From: Leucocoprinus leucothites
Lineage: Eukaryota; Basidiomycota; Agaricomycetes; Agaricales; Agaricaceae
Reading direction: 5' to 3'
DNA: 64,000 bases
NCBI GenBank assembly: GCA_013368445.1
Contig: JAACJO010000009.1
Coordinates: forward strand, 558,001 to 622,000
Of the stretch, positions 9,949 to 19,151 are shown piece by piece; within the stretch, counting starts at the first letter, position 1, and each line of letters opens with the position of its first letter. A program made the translations under genes and the position numbers. The notes below the pieces were generated by a model. The model was given only the letters and a program-made list of their open reading frames with translations. It ran no database searches and had not been told where the DNA came from.

Positions 9949-12900
9949 TTAAGAGAGATTGTGTTGGCTTTTATACTCTTGAATTATTTCTTCTGAATTT
10001 TCAAGATTTTTCTCTGGTTCCCATGAGTCTTCAGTTGGTCCATATCCTTTTCAACGAATTAGGTATTCTATTTTTGTTCCAGAACGTAGTCTGCGAGTTC
10101 TATGGTTTAGGACTGCTTCGACTTCGTATTGTTCTTCTCCTGAAACTAGGACAGGTGGTGGTTTAGGGTTGTGTTTACCATAAACGTCATTCTCAGTTAC
10201 TGGCATGAGAAGTGAAGCGTGGAACTTGTTGTGAATCTTCCATTTTTGTGATAGTTTGAGTTCGTAGTTGACTGGAGAGGTCTTTCTAATAATAGTAAAT
10301 GGACCTTCTCTTCTTTGATTAAGCTTTTTAGAAGCATAGGGTAAAGGGAGATTTCGGTTATCTAACCAAACTCGGTCTCCTACTTTGAATGGTGTCCATG
10401 GTTGGTTCTTTCTTTGAGCCATCATTAGACATGTTCGTTCATGTGCCTCTAAAGCTGCTTCTCGGACTTGTTCCAAGAATAGAGACTTCTCATTGATAGA
10501 AGGTGTGTCTGTCTCTATGTCTGAGATAAACGCTTGTGGGTTATATCCTAGGATTAATTCGTATGGTGAGTGTTTTCTTCCAGAATGGGGTTTCGTATTG
10601 TGTACAAATTCAATCATTGGAAGTGCTCGTTTCCATATGGTTGGGTTTTGTGATGTGTAAACTGCTAAGTAAAACTCGATTTCTTGGTTGTACCTTTCGG
10701 TAGTTCCGTCTGTCTGTGGATGGTATGCTGTAGACAGGGCTGGGGTAATATTGAGTTTTTCGTATAGTTTTTGCATTGATTTAGCAGCAAATCGTGGATC
10801 TCGATCTGAGATTATTTTATTGGGTGTTCCATATTTCGAAAATACTTTGTCAATAAGAATTTCAGCAATGCCATCAGCATTTACTGTTTTCTTTGTTGGA
10901 GTTAGGATTATCCCTTTCGTAAGTCCATGGTCCACTATGGACAATATACAATCATATCCATCGTCAGGTGGTAGATCTGTGATAAGATCCATGGATATTT
11001 GGGAAAAGGGCCTTGTAGAAGAAGGACCTTTAATCGGTTGCATTGGTGGTTTAACTGGATGACGATTGATTTTGTACTGTTGACAAATAGGGCATCCTTT
11101 CACGTAGTTCTGAACATATGTGTTCATCCCAGGCCAGTAAACCAATTTAGATAGTTTACGGAATGTTTCGGCTGTTCCTGGGTGTCCTGATGTCTCGTGA
11201 TCATGTACACGTTGTAGAAGTCTTCTTTTTAGTTCGGCATCTTCAGGTATCACATGTCTTCCCTGATATTTATAAATGCCATCATCTTCTGTGAATCTTT
11301 CAGATGGGTTGATCTTCTTTTGTTTATTTTTAATTTCTTCTTTAATTTCCTCAGAAAGGAAGTTAATGAATTTTTCTGATAGTATCGCAACTAGATCTTC
11401 GTTATCCTTTCCATCTGGGACTAGGTCTGGTCTTCTACTCAATGCATCGGCAAGAGTATTTTTGTTGCCAGCTAAGTGCTTTATGGAGTAATGGAAGCGT
11501 GTCATATATAGCATCCATCTAGCTTGTCTTCGATTTAATTGTTGTAGTTCTCACCATCTGGTGAGATTCTCGTGATCAGACCATATGATGATAGGGTGTG
11601 CTGATCCTTCAAGGTAGTGCTGCCATTCCTTTAGTGCTCTAATAATAGCAAGGAATTCTTGGTCAGACACATGATAGTTTCGTTCCGCAGGGTTGAGGGT
11701 TTGTGAATAATAAGCCACAGGGTGCTTATCTCCATTTGAATCTCTTTGGAGTAGTACTGCACCAGTAGCAAATGCGGAAGCATCACATTCGATTTCGAAT
11801 GGCTTTGATTCGTCAACTATTTGAAGTATAGGTTGCTTAAGGAATTGTTCCTTGAGCTTCTCAAAGCTTTTCTGTGCTTCTGAGTTCCATTCGAATTTCG
11901 TTGTTTTACGAAGTAATGCGTTAAGTGGTTGTGCGATAGCTGAGAAGTTGTGAATGAATTTGCGATAGAAGTTGCAAAATCCAATGAATTGTCGGATATT
12001 TCGGACAGACTTGGGTACAGGCCAATCCTGTATTCCCTTAAGTTTAATGGGGTCCATCTCGATAGAGTCAGGAGTTATGATAACTCCGAGGTACTCCAGG
12101 CGTTGTTTTTCGAATTCGCATTTCTCAGTCTTTAAATACAACTCGTTCTGTTGTAGAATCTTCAAGACTTGTTTAGTAAGTCTTTCGAGTTGTTCCTTTG
12201 TTTTCGCATGGATAAGGATGTCATCCATGTAAATAATAACTCCGCCTTTCTCAGTAAGGTCTTTAAAGATGTGATCCATCATGGATTGGAAGGTAGCAGG
12301 GGAATTTGTCATTCCAAAGAACATGACTGTGGGTTCATATAACCCATTTGGAGTGCGGAATGCCGCTTTCCATTCATGTCCTTCATGGATTCGGACATTA
12401 TTATATCCTAGTCGGACATCTAACTTGGTGAACCAATTAGATCCTTTGAGTTTATCCATGATTCGTGATATGCTCAGTATTGGGTGAGCATTCTTTATTG
12501 TATTCTTGTTAAGGAATCGATAATCTTGGCATGGACGTAAGTCTCCTCCTTTCTTTCCTACAAAGAAGAAAGAAGAGGCCATTGGTGATTTGGATTTCCG
12601 AATATATCCCTTTCATAGATTTTCGGAAATAAATTTGTCAAGTTCAGTTCTTTCCTGAGGTGTCAGGTGATAAACTGGCATTCGTTTGGGTTCAAATTCA
12701 GGTATAGTCTCGATTTTATGATCCCAAGGACGTCTGGGTGGTAATTTCTCAGATTCATCTTTGTTGAAGACTTTGAGAAACTGATGAAATTTCTTTGGTA
12801 CGGCTTTCACAGGGTCTGATTCCTTTTTAGGTTTAGTAGCCGAGTTGTGAAGTTGTTGTGATGTGTTAGACTTCACATTGATTTCATAATATAGCTGATT

Positions 12901-13359
12901 GATGGAATCAGTTTTCGCTTTGGTTAATTTGATTGTATGAGAATTTTCATCTCGCCAATGTAATGACAGTTTCTGCCAATCAACGTCGGGATTGAATCTC
13001 TTTAACCATGTGATTCCTAAGAATAGTTGGTTTGATCCAAGTTTGACTATTCTTGGGGAGATTGTCATAATTTTGTTGTTCACTTCTATTTTTAATTTTG
13101 TATAGTGAGTACAACTTCCTGATAGGTTTTGTGTTCCATTGGCGTTACGGATTTTGATTGCCTTTTTCATCTTGAATTTTGGTAAGTTGTAGGTATCGAC
13201 TAGTTGTGGGTCGATAAATTCTCCACTAGCTCCTGAGTCTAGTAGTGCTTGTAGATTGTGTTTTGCTTTAGTTGTATGGAGCAATATTGGTACATGTACT
13301 GTTAATCCTTTGTTTGATTGAAGATCGATGATGTCTATCTGATCTTCGTGAGTACTCAA
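9949..13359 (-). pseudogene. Gypsy pol: protease, RT, RNase H, integrase, chromodomain (three premature stops)
   Basis: Pol lies in the -1 frame relative to gag and begins at the gag stop. Protease shows ALLDSGASGEFID; reverse transcriptase shows [23 protein letters not shown] and the YMDD box ([12 protein letters not shown]); RNase H shows [15 protein letters not shown]; integrase has an HHCC finger (HETSGHPG...CPICQQYK) and catalytic residues in SMDLITDLP, IISDRDPRF and DGTTERYNQE. The C-terminus is a chromodomain (YEVEAVLNHR...KGYGPTEDSWEPEKNL), which defines a chromovirus and usually directs integration to marked chromatin. Premature TGA stops lie at 12613, 11551 and 10051. The first two fit CGA to TGA; the third replaces the conserved Trp before KGYGP, fitting TGG to TGA. 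There are no frameshifts. The normal end is TAA at 9949-9951. Confidence 0.93.
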
Positions 13360-15560
13360 AAATTTTCATTTGAGTATTCTTGAAATGGGTCGTCTTCATC
13401 ACTAGCTTGTTCTATTTCGTAAACCATGGCGTCTGGATCTTTCCTTTTAGGCTTGAAAGGTCTACGATTCCCTTGTTTCGGTTTGGACTGGGACTTCTGC
13501 GTCTGCTTCAATCCCATGTTTGTCTTTCCTCTTGACTTAAACCAAACCTTCCTTGCCGGACAAGATTTAGCGAAATGTCCTTTCTTGTGGCAGAAGAAGC
13601 ATTCTCCTCTTTTGAGTGCAATTCTTTGTTCGTCGGTGAGAACGTTATTGATGATGTGGGAGTATAGTGACCCATAGACATCTCTGTCTGTGTTGCTTGG
13701 TCCTTCATTGTACGTTTGGTTGATGTCTTCTCCTTCACTCTCCTCTTCTTCAGGATTATCATCATCCTCTGCGCCAAGTTCGTATATACCTCCGTCGTCT
13801 GCTTCCCGATCATCTTCAATTGATAATCGGTATATTCCTCTTGATATTCTGTCGATATCCATGTCCCACTCGGATCGTCTGGGTCTAGATAGGGGTTGAC
13901 TATAGACGTCATTATATCGTGGTTGGGATCCATGTTGTCTACTATTCTTTTTGGTCTTTCTTGATCTATTTGAAGATCCTGGATTAGAATTTCCAATGCG
14001 GTATCTCTTTTGCTCTTGGACAACTTTGTATGCCTGTCTTGCAGCTGTTTTCCATTCTGCGAGGGTTTGGGGGTCAGCTCAGATTGCTTCGAATCTGACG
14101 TCGTTGTCAAGTCCTTTGGCGAAGTAGGATCGGAGAGAAGTGCTGTCAGTAAGTCCTGCACGTGAGGCGAGGACGGAAAAATTGGCGATGTATTCTTCGA
14201 TGTATTTGTTTCGTTGTCTATAATAGCGGAGCTCTCTCTCAGCCTCAAAGCTCTGTTGTGTTGGAGCAAATGACTGTTCGAGCGCATTCTTGAATTCATC
14301 GAAGGTGTGTGGGGTATATCCTGCTTGGGTAGCTGCAGTTGCTTGACTAAGTCTGTAATCCTGTTGCCATAACTTGGCAGCTCCATCGAGTAATCCAAGG
14401 GTGTAGTTGATTCTTGATTGGTCATCTGTGACACCATATGAGTCGAAGTAGAGTTCGACTTCGGCCATCCATGGTCTGTAATAGCTTGGGTTGCCATCAA
14501 ACCTGTTGGGCTTTGGGTACTTAAGCTGGAATCCTGCTTGAGGTTGTGCCATTGGGTTTGGCGGGGGGTTTGGATTAGGATTTGGTGGTCCTCCTGGTCC
14601 TCCTGGTCCTCCAGGCGGATTACCTCCGGGACTTGGTGGTCCTCCTTGAGGATTTGGTGGTGGCGGTGTGGGACTTCTTCGGTTTGAAGAACCTCCTGTG
14701 TTGGTGACAACTGCCTTTGCTTTCCCTTTTGTTTGGGTGTTAGTGGGTACGGTGATGGTGGTACTGGCTGTAGTAATGTTGGGATTGGTTGTTGGTAAGG
14801 TACTGGTACTGGCAATACCGGTGGGGGAATTGGTAAAGCTAAAGGGGATAGGGTTCGTAATGGGACTGAGGAACCTTGGGCTATGTCCAAAGGCTGGGCT
14901 CGAGGAGTAAGAAGGGGGTCTATTGAGTCTGGGTTTCTCTGGGGATTTAAGTTTGAGATTGTCGATTGCCCTTGCGAGTGCTTCTGCTTCCTCTTCTGTT
15001 CGATTTCCTTCAGATTCTTGTTGGCTTCTTTCTCCACTATCTGTTCCTTCTTCGTCTTCTTCTTCGTCTTCTTCGTCAAATTCAGATTCTTCTGAACTTG
15101 GAGTGTCAATTTTGGGCTCTGAATGATTGTCTTGTGAGGTGTCTTCGGTTCTTGGGGTAATGTCAAGGATTGGTTCTGGTTCGATGGTCCTGCTAGATTC
15201 TGCAGGGGTTTCTGGAAATGGAGTTTGTCTTCTTTCTGCTTCTTCAGTGTACTGTTCTTGGGTAACGTCTCGAAGTTCTTCAAGACCAACTCCTCTTTCG
15301 ATTTGTTGTTTGACAGTTCTGTGAAGTTGCTTGTGACCAACTGCTGCGTATTCGGCTTCAAGGACTCCTTCTTGTTCTTTCTTGATTGGGACGTAGGCAA
15401 CTTTCCCTTCATGTTCTTTGATGTAATAGAATCTTCCTGATCCTTTACTTCTGTAGAACCTTGTTCTTCGGGTTTCACTGTAGTAGGTACTGTAGGATTC
15501 TTCTGGGAATTCTCTTCTTGCGAAGATTTCAACTTGTCTTGCAAACTCTGCTGGGTCCAT
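13356..15560 (-). pseudogene. Gypsy gag: capsid and zinc-knuckle nucleocapsid (one premature stop)
   Basis: Starts MDPAEFARQVEIFARREFP at 15560 and runs in one frame to TGA at 13356. The N-terminal part is acidic and low in complexity, followed by a Pro/Gly-rich linker. The capsid region has the gag signature KPNRFDGNPSYYRPWMAEVE and LDGAAKLWQQDY. After it comes a CX2CX4HX4C knuckle (CFFCHKKGHFAKSC) and a basic tail (RRPFKPKRKDPD). One premature stop, TGA at 14079, interrupts EAI-ADPQTLAEW and is explained by CGA to TGA. The final codons are GAA AAT TTT TGA, forming a -1 slippery site into pol. A second frame, +1 relative to gag, is also open for about 2 kb here (13508-15544); I treat it as a by-product of low-complexity sequence. 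Confidence 0.9.
13359..13365 (-). promoter_or_regulatory. Putative -1 ribosomal frameshift site A AAT TTT
   Basis: In the gag frame the bases read A AAT TTT immediately before the gag stop TGA, matching the X XXY YYZ rule. A one-base backward slip gives AAA TTT TTG, which continues directly into the protease frame. This explains how pol without an ATG is made. Confidence 0.75.
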
Positions 15561-16110
15561 TGTGGACTATGTTTATGGGTGCCTATAGAGACACCTGGTA
15601 TGGTCTTAAATGGTAAATTGTCCTTAAGACAATTATCACACTTGCAGTTTGATTCTGCCGTGGTTGGAAAATTAGTTTATAGTCGCTATGGACTCACTTT
15701 TATAGTCACTAGGACTGTGTATTTATAGTCTCTTAAGACTTTTCAACAGATAAACTGTCTTCCGAGTATTTACCCTCGGGTCTGGTATTCTTCAGAGATA
15801 TGCCAAACTTTTCTGGCAAATTTCTCCCTTCCGAGTATCTACCCTCGGGTCTGGTATCTTATTTGAGATTTAGGTACAACGACCTTAGCTCTCACAAGCC
15901 TCCAAATGTTTTAAGAGTGTGGGTAATCGCTCAGATCAATAAGAGTGATCCTCAACTATTCCACTAGTTGGCAATGTGTGTCGACCCTCTCTTCGTTGTT
16001 ATGCACAATAGTTTTGGGACAGCTTGTGCGATAACCGCGATAACCCAAATCGACAGTGTTTGCAACGTTGTTGGGTTACTGGGCAAAGTAACGGCTCTGT
16101 GCTAACAGAG
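15561..16110 (-). other. Gypsy 5' leader with repeated hairpins
   Basis: Untranslated region between the primer-binding site and gag. A 26-bp phrase (CCGAGTATYTACCCTCGG then TCTGGTAT) occurs at 15762-15787 and 15831-15856. Each copy contains CCGAG and CTCGG around an 8-base loop, so the RNA could form the same stem-loop twice. A packaging or dimerisation role is possible but not shown. Confidence 0.55.
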
Positions 16111-16129
16111 AAGGATCATTTCTACTTAA
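16111..16129 (-). promoter_or_regulatory. Gypsy primer-binding site, predicted self-priming
   Basis: Directly inside the 5' LTR the minus strand reads TTAAGTAGAAATGATCC. It lacks the usual TGG start of a tRNA 3'-end site. AAGTAGAAATGAT can pair over 13 bases (one G-U) with ATCGTTTCTACTT at 16359-16347 in the LTR, which lies where transcription should start. This is the Tf1-type self-priming arrangement. Confidence 0.65.
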
Positions 16130-16791
16130 TGTTATAGTGACGCCGGCCCGGTCCTAAGCTGGCGCGATAAGTATCAGGTTGATCTTATCAAAGGGGACTC
16201 CTTCTCGGTAAGCGACAAAGTCGTTTACTAAGTCAAAGTTATAATACGGCGATTATGGAGTTAAGACTTTAGTAATTGAGATCTTAGAGCTTAAGTTCAA
16301 TTCGACTTTGTATAGATAAAGGCTCGTATTGAGTCTCCACCTAACCAAGTAGAAACGATGTTTCTCCTTGGTAGATGTCGACGACTTATATACGATACAA
16401 GTCAGTATCTATTATTAACTAGGGCTAAGGGCTTCTAATGAAAGAAGAGAAGCATACGGCTTCCTTAACGCTAATTAAACTATATAAGACGCGATCTGTC
16501 AAAGAAGCTTTAGAAGTTCTTCTAAAGAAGTTCTTCTTTGATCATATGATCGATCACTAGGTAAGTCCAAATATAGCGCAGCTATATTTAACAATCACAT
16601 GTCATCAAAATACAAACAAAACCAAACAAGTCATAACGAGTCATAATCAGACAAAGTAAATGAGTCAAAACAAACGAGAAAATACAAGAACAAATAAGAA
16701 GAAACATAATTGCGATATTACTTAAGTAAAGCTAATATCGACTTCGTATTATAGATGGAACAAATGCTAGATATAATCAATATACATAACA
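16130..16791 (-). repeat. Gypsy LTR, right copy (5' LTR, promoter)
   Basis: 662 bp, starting TGTTATAG and ending CATAACA. It differs from the left copy at two positions near the TGTTATAG end (CCCGGTCC against CCCAGTCC, and TATCAGG against TATCGGG). It drives minus-strand transcription of the element. Confidence 0.96.
16385..16392 (-). promoter_or_regulatory. TATA box of the gypsy LTR
   Basis: TATATAAG on the minus strand, about 26-33 bases upstream of the inferred transcript start at 16359. The same motif is present in the other LTR. Confidence 0.6.
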
Positions 16792-16796
16792 GAAGC
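16792..16796. repeat. Target-site duplication of the gypsy element, right side
   Basis: GAAGC, matching GGAGC at 7867-7871 at four of five positions. Confidence 0.7.
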
Positions 16797-18335
16797 GCTC
16801 ACATGGGAGCGGGCTTGAGTGGGGTGACAGGCCCTTTCTCGGTCGTGCTGTGGCATCACCGTATCAGTGTTAATCCAATCAGAGATAGAAGAAAAAACTT
16901 GCGTTGTCCACAACCCAGAGGTCCACCCATCAGAATCCTCCCCTTCAGAGTCGGATTTGAGCATCGGATCAGCCGGAGGTGTCATCCTCGGCGACAGTGG
17001 GCATTCGTCCATATCTCCTCCATAATAAGGAATTTCCTCAATAATGGAGCCCGTCGTTTCGGCTTCGACCGCGAGGTCGGCGAGCCTTTCATCCCAAATC
17101 TTCAGCACTTTATCCTTGGTAGTTTTCGAGCTTCTGCGACGATATCCCTCAGACTGAGGAGATTCAGAGATTCGCTCCTGAAGCCGTGGTGTATTCTTTC
17201 GCGCTTCTGCAACAAGGTGGCGTGTGGATGACGAAGGGCTTGCGTTAGCCAGTTCTGCCATCGAGGTGATCTGGTTTGCGAGGAGAGGACGGTTAGCGAT
17301 AGGAGGGGCAGCGAAACCGATGGCACTGGAAGCGCCATATTGAGGAGCGACGGTGGTGACTCCAGAGGAGTTGGAGGTGTCGGCATTGGTCGCAGCTTCA
17401 TTAGCAGCGCCCTTACCCTTTTTGCCTCCTCTCTTACCGCGTTTTCCTTTCTTGCCATCTCTGCCGGGATTGCCAGATTGGGTGTTACCAGGCTTCTGGC
17501 CAGTGCCCTGATTAGGAGGCTGCTGCTGCTGTTGCTGCTGCTGGGGCTGTGATTGAAACAGCCCTTGTTGTTGTCCTTGCCCCTGGCGTTGTTGATTGCC
17601 AGGGTTCCGGTTCTGCTGCCATTGGCCATTGGAGCAGCCAGTGCGAGAAGCGGAAGCAGTCATCTTCTGGGACCAAGCAGCCTGGATGGCACTACGGACC
17701 AGATCCCACGTGAGTTGGGACATTTGCATTTGGTTCACAAGGATTGACTGTGCTAAGGTTTCCATCTCTTGCGGGACAGCACGAAGCAGAATCATGGCAC
17801 GGATCACCTCGGGAAGTCGTGCAGTCGCGCCTTCAATCCGAGTGAATAGAGATTCAAGCTCAGCAATGGACTGAGCCAGATCCATGTTTCCGGAGAGAGA
17901 CCAGGAGACGGCGCAGACGAAGTCGCCATAGACAGATGCAGGACCCTGGGTGCTGTAAAGGCGTTGGAGTTCGTCCCAGGTGGTGATGGGATCTCCTTGG
18001 ACGATTAAGTGGAGCATGGAATCTGGGACAGCTTGAATAAGCATGCCAATCGCAGATTGTTCTAAAAAATTCCTTTGACGCTCTTCCTCAGTTCGAAGCG
18101 CATGGGAAGCGGAGGCTTCTGCAGCATTCGTAACATTATTGTCAGCGTCCATGACTGGAGCGACAAGAGGTGGGAGCGGGGGAACCATGCCAGTTGTGAC
18201 AGTCCAACCCGTAAGAGGGGTTCCAGGGGTCGTGATCATGGATAGGAATCCCTGCATCCTCATGGACCAAAATTGGTAGTTCTGGGGGCCTTGAAGGACG
18301 GGGATGCGAGAAGCTCTGTTGTTGATAGAAGACAT
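16792..18335 (-). CDS. Copia gag (5' part of gag-pol, truncated by the gypsy insertion)
   Basis: Starts MSSINNRASRIPVLQGPQNY at 18335. The N-terminal half is a typical copia Gag (UBN2-like): NYQFWSMRMQGFLS, WDELQRLYSTQGP and LFTRIEGATARLPEVIRAMILL. The centre is Gln-rich with a run of eight Gln, then a Lys/Gly block (KKGKRGKRGGKKGK) probably used for RNA binding; no zinc knuckle is seen in this part. The frame runs into the gypsy LTR and stops at 16767, so the natural product is cut off after RSHVSA. On the far side of the insertion the same frame resumes at 7871 and leads into the protease. No premature stop occurs in this part. Confidence 0.85.
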
Positions 18336-18581
18336 TCTGAAAGAAGTTGTCAGTCAACATTGTTCATTAGAAGCAGCAGTAATGCGCTAATCGAGCAAGG
18401 TTTTGAACCCAAATCGCCTAAGGGCTAGGGTAAGACACAGAAATGAGAAGGGATGCTGGGCCCTTTACAAGGTACAGTGGTGGCGCTAGGAAGCGGCCTT
18501 CCCATAACAGGTCGATCTAGTCCTTCTCAGACATCAAGCATAGCGAGCTAGTCAGCTAGTGCGATATCGAGCTGGCGATCA

Positions 18582-18593
18582 GGGCCCATAACC
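18582..18593 (-). promoter_or_regulatory. Copia primer-binding site for initiator tRNA-Met (anticodon arm)
   Basis: Directly inside the 5' LTR the minus strand reads GGTTATGGGCCC. This is the reverse complement of GGGCCCATAACC, the anticodon stem-loop of eukaryotic initiator tRNA-Met. Drosophila copia is primed by the 5' half of that tRNA, so the same mechanism is likely. The rest of 18336-18593 is untranslated leader with nothing else recognised. Confidence 0.8.
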
Positions 18594-18966
18594 TGTCGAA
18601 GCAGCAACGGGGAGCGTAGCAGTGAAGGTAGATGACGAGGTCAGTACTCACTTTACTAGGCAGTTAGTCTGTTATGGGAGTATATTCGAGGTAGTAGTTG
18701 CGACTGAGAGTATAGAATTGACTGTAGAATATCAGAGAAAATACAGGGTATTTATACTAAAGTGTTCGAATAATTCTACTATAAAGAGAGTATTACACCA
18801 TCATTTCGAGGTGGTAAAGGGTACAGGTAAAACATATAGTAAAACATGTATAGTCCACACGAAGTATCGGTGCGTGAGCATAGTGGTATCTATTAATAGA
18901 ATGCATATGTCATAATTGAGAGTGAACACTAACATAGCAGTGTGTAGACGCGCACGTGATTCAACA
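18594..18966 (-). repeat. Copia LTR, right copy (5' LTR)
   Basis: 373 bp, pair of 3643-4015. Followed by the CTTAA target duplication at 18967-18971. Confidence 0.95.
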
Positions 18967-18971
18967 CTTAA
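18967..18971. repeat. Right target-site duplication of the copia element (CTTAA)
   Basis: Identical to 3638-3642 on the other side of the element. Confidence 0.92.
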
Positions 18972-19050
18972 GAGGTGCTTTACGACTTCAAAGACATGTA
19001 TGCGAGCCAGGCGATATCATTGCAATTGAGAGATGTTTGTAATACTACAT

Positions 19051-19080
19051 ATGATGATGATGATGATGATGATGTTGATG
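19051..19080. repeat. ATG/GAT trinucleotide microsatellite
   Basis: About ten triplets of ATGATG with one interruption (GTTGATG), between the F-box gene end and the copia element. Non-coding. Confidence 0.85.
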
Positions 19081-19151
19081 GTGAATAACGATAAACCCCG
19101 AGACCCAACGATACTACCAATACAGAGAGAAAGAAAAACAAAGTCAATGCA

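Larger units (their letters stand above)
7872..16791 (-). mobile_element. Ty3/gypsy chromovirus with an extra ORF, nested in copia gag-pol
   Basis: An 8,920-bp element bounded by two 662-bp LTRs (TGTTATAG...CATAACA), transcribed on the minus strand. Order: 5' LTR (right), primer-binding site, leader, gag, pol in the -1 frame (protease, RT, RNase H, integrase, chromodomain), then ORF3, polypurine tract and 3' LTR (left). I found only two differences between the LTRs, both CpG transitions, so insertion is recent compared with the copia host, whose LTRs differ at about seven of 373 positions. Gag carries one premature stop and pol three; ORF3 is open. Confidence 0.95.
3643..18966 (-). mobile_element. 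Ty1/copia LTR retrotransposon, interrupted by a nested Ty3/gypsy element
   Basis: The element is bounded by two 373-bp LTRs beginning TGTCGAAG and ending TTCAACA in the plus orientation, flanked by CTTAA on both sides. It is transcribed on the minus strand: the right LTR is the 5' LTR, followed by a tRNA binding site, gag, then protease-integrase-RT-RNase H, a polypurine tract and the left LTR. An 8,920-bp gypsy element (7872-16791) is inserted in gag-pol. Removing that insert and one 5-bp duplication (8,925 bp, divisible by three) rejoins gag and pol in frame. Without the insert the element would be about 6.4 kb, normal for copia. Six in-frame stops in pol make it non-autonomous. Confidence 0.95.

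Noticed and set aside
16767..16796. Natural C-terminus of copia Gag at 16767
   Set aside because: The last ten codons and stop come from the gypsy LTR; the true frame resumes at 7871.
18380..18440. Possible tRNA T-arm-like phrase (GGTTTTGAACCC)
   Set aside because: No matching acceptor, D or anticodon arms around it; it lies in the copia leader.
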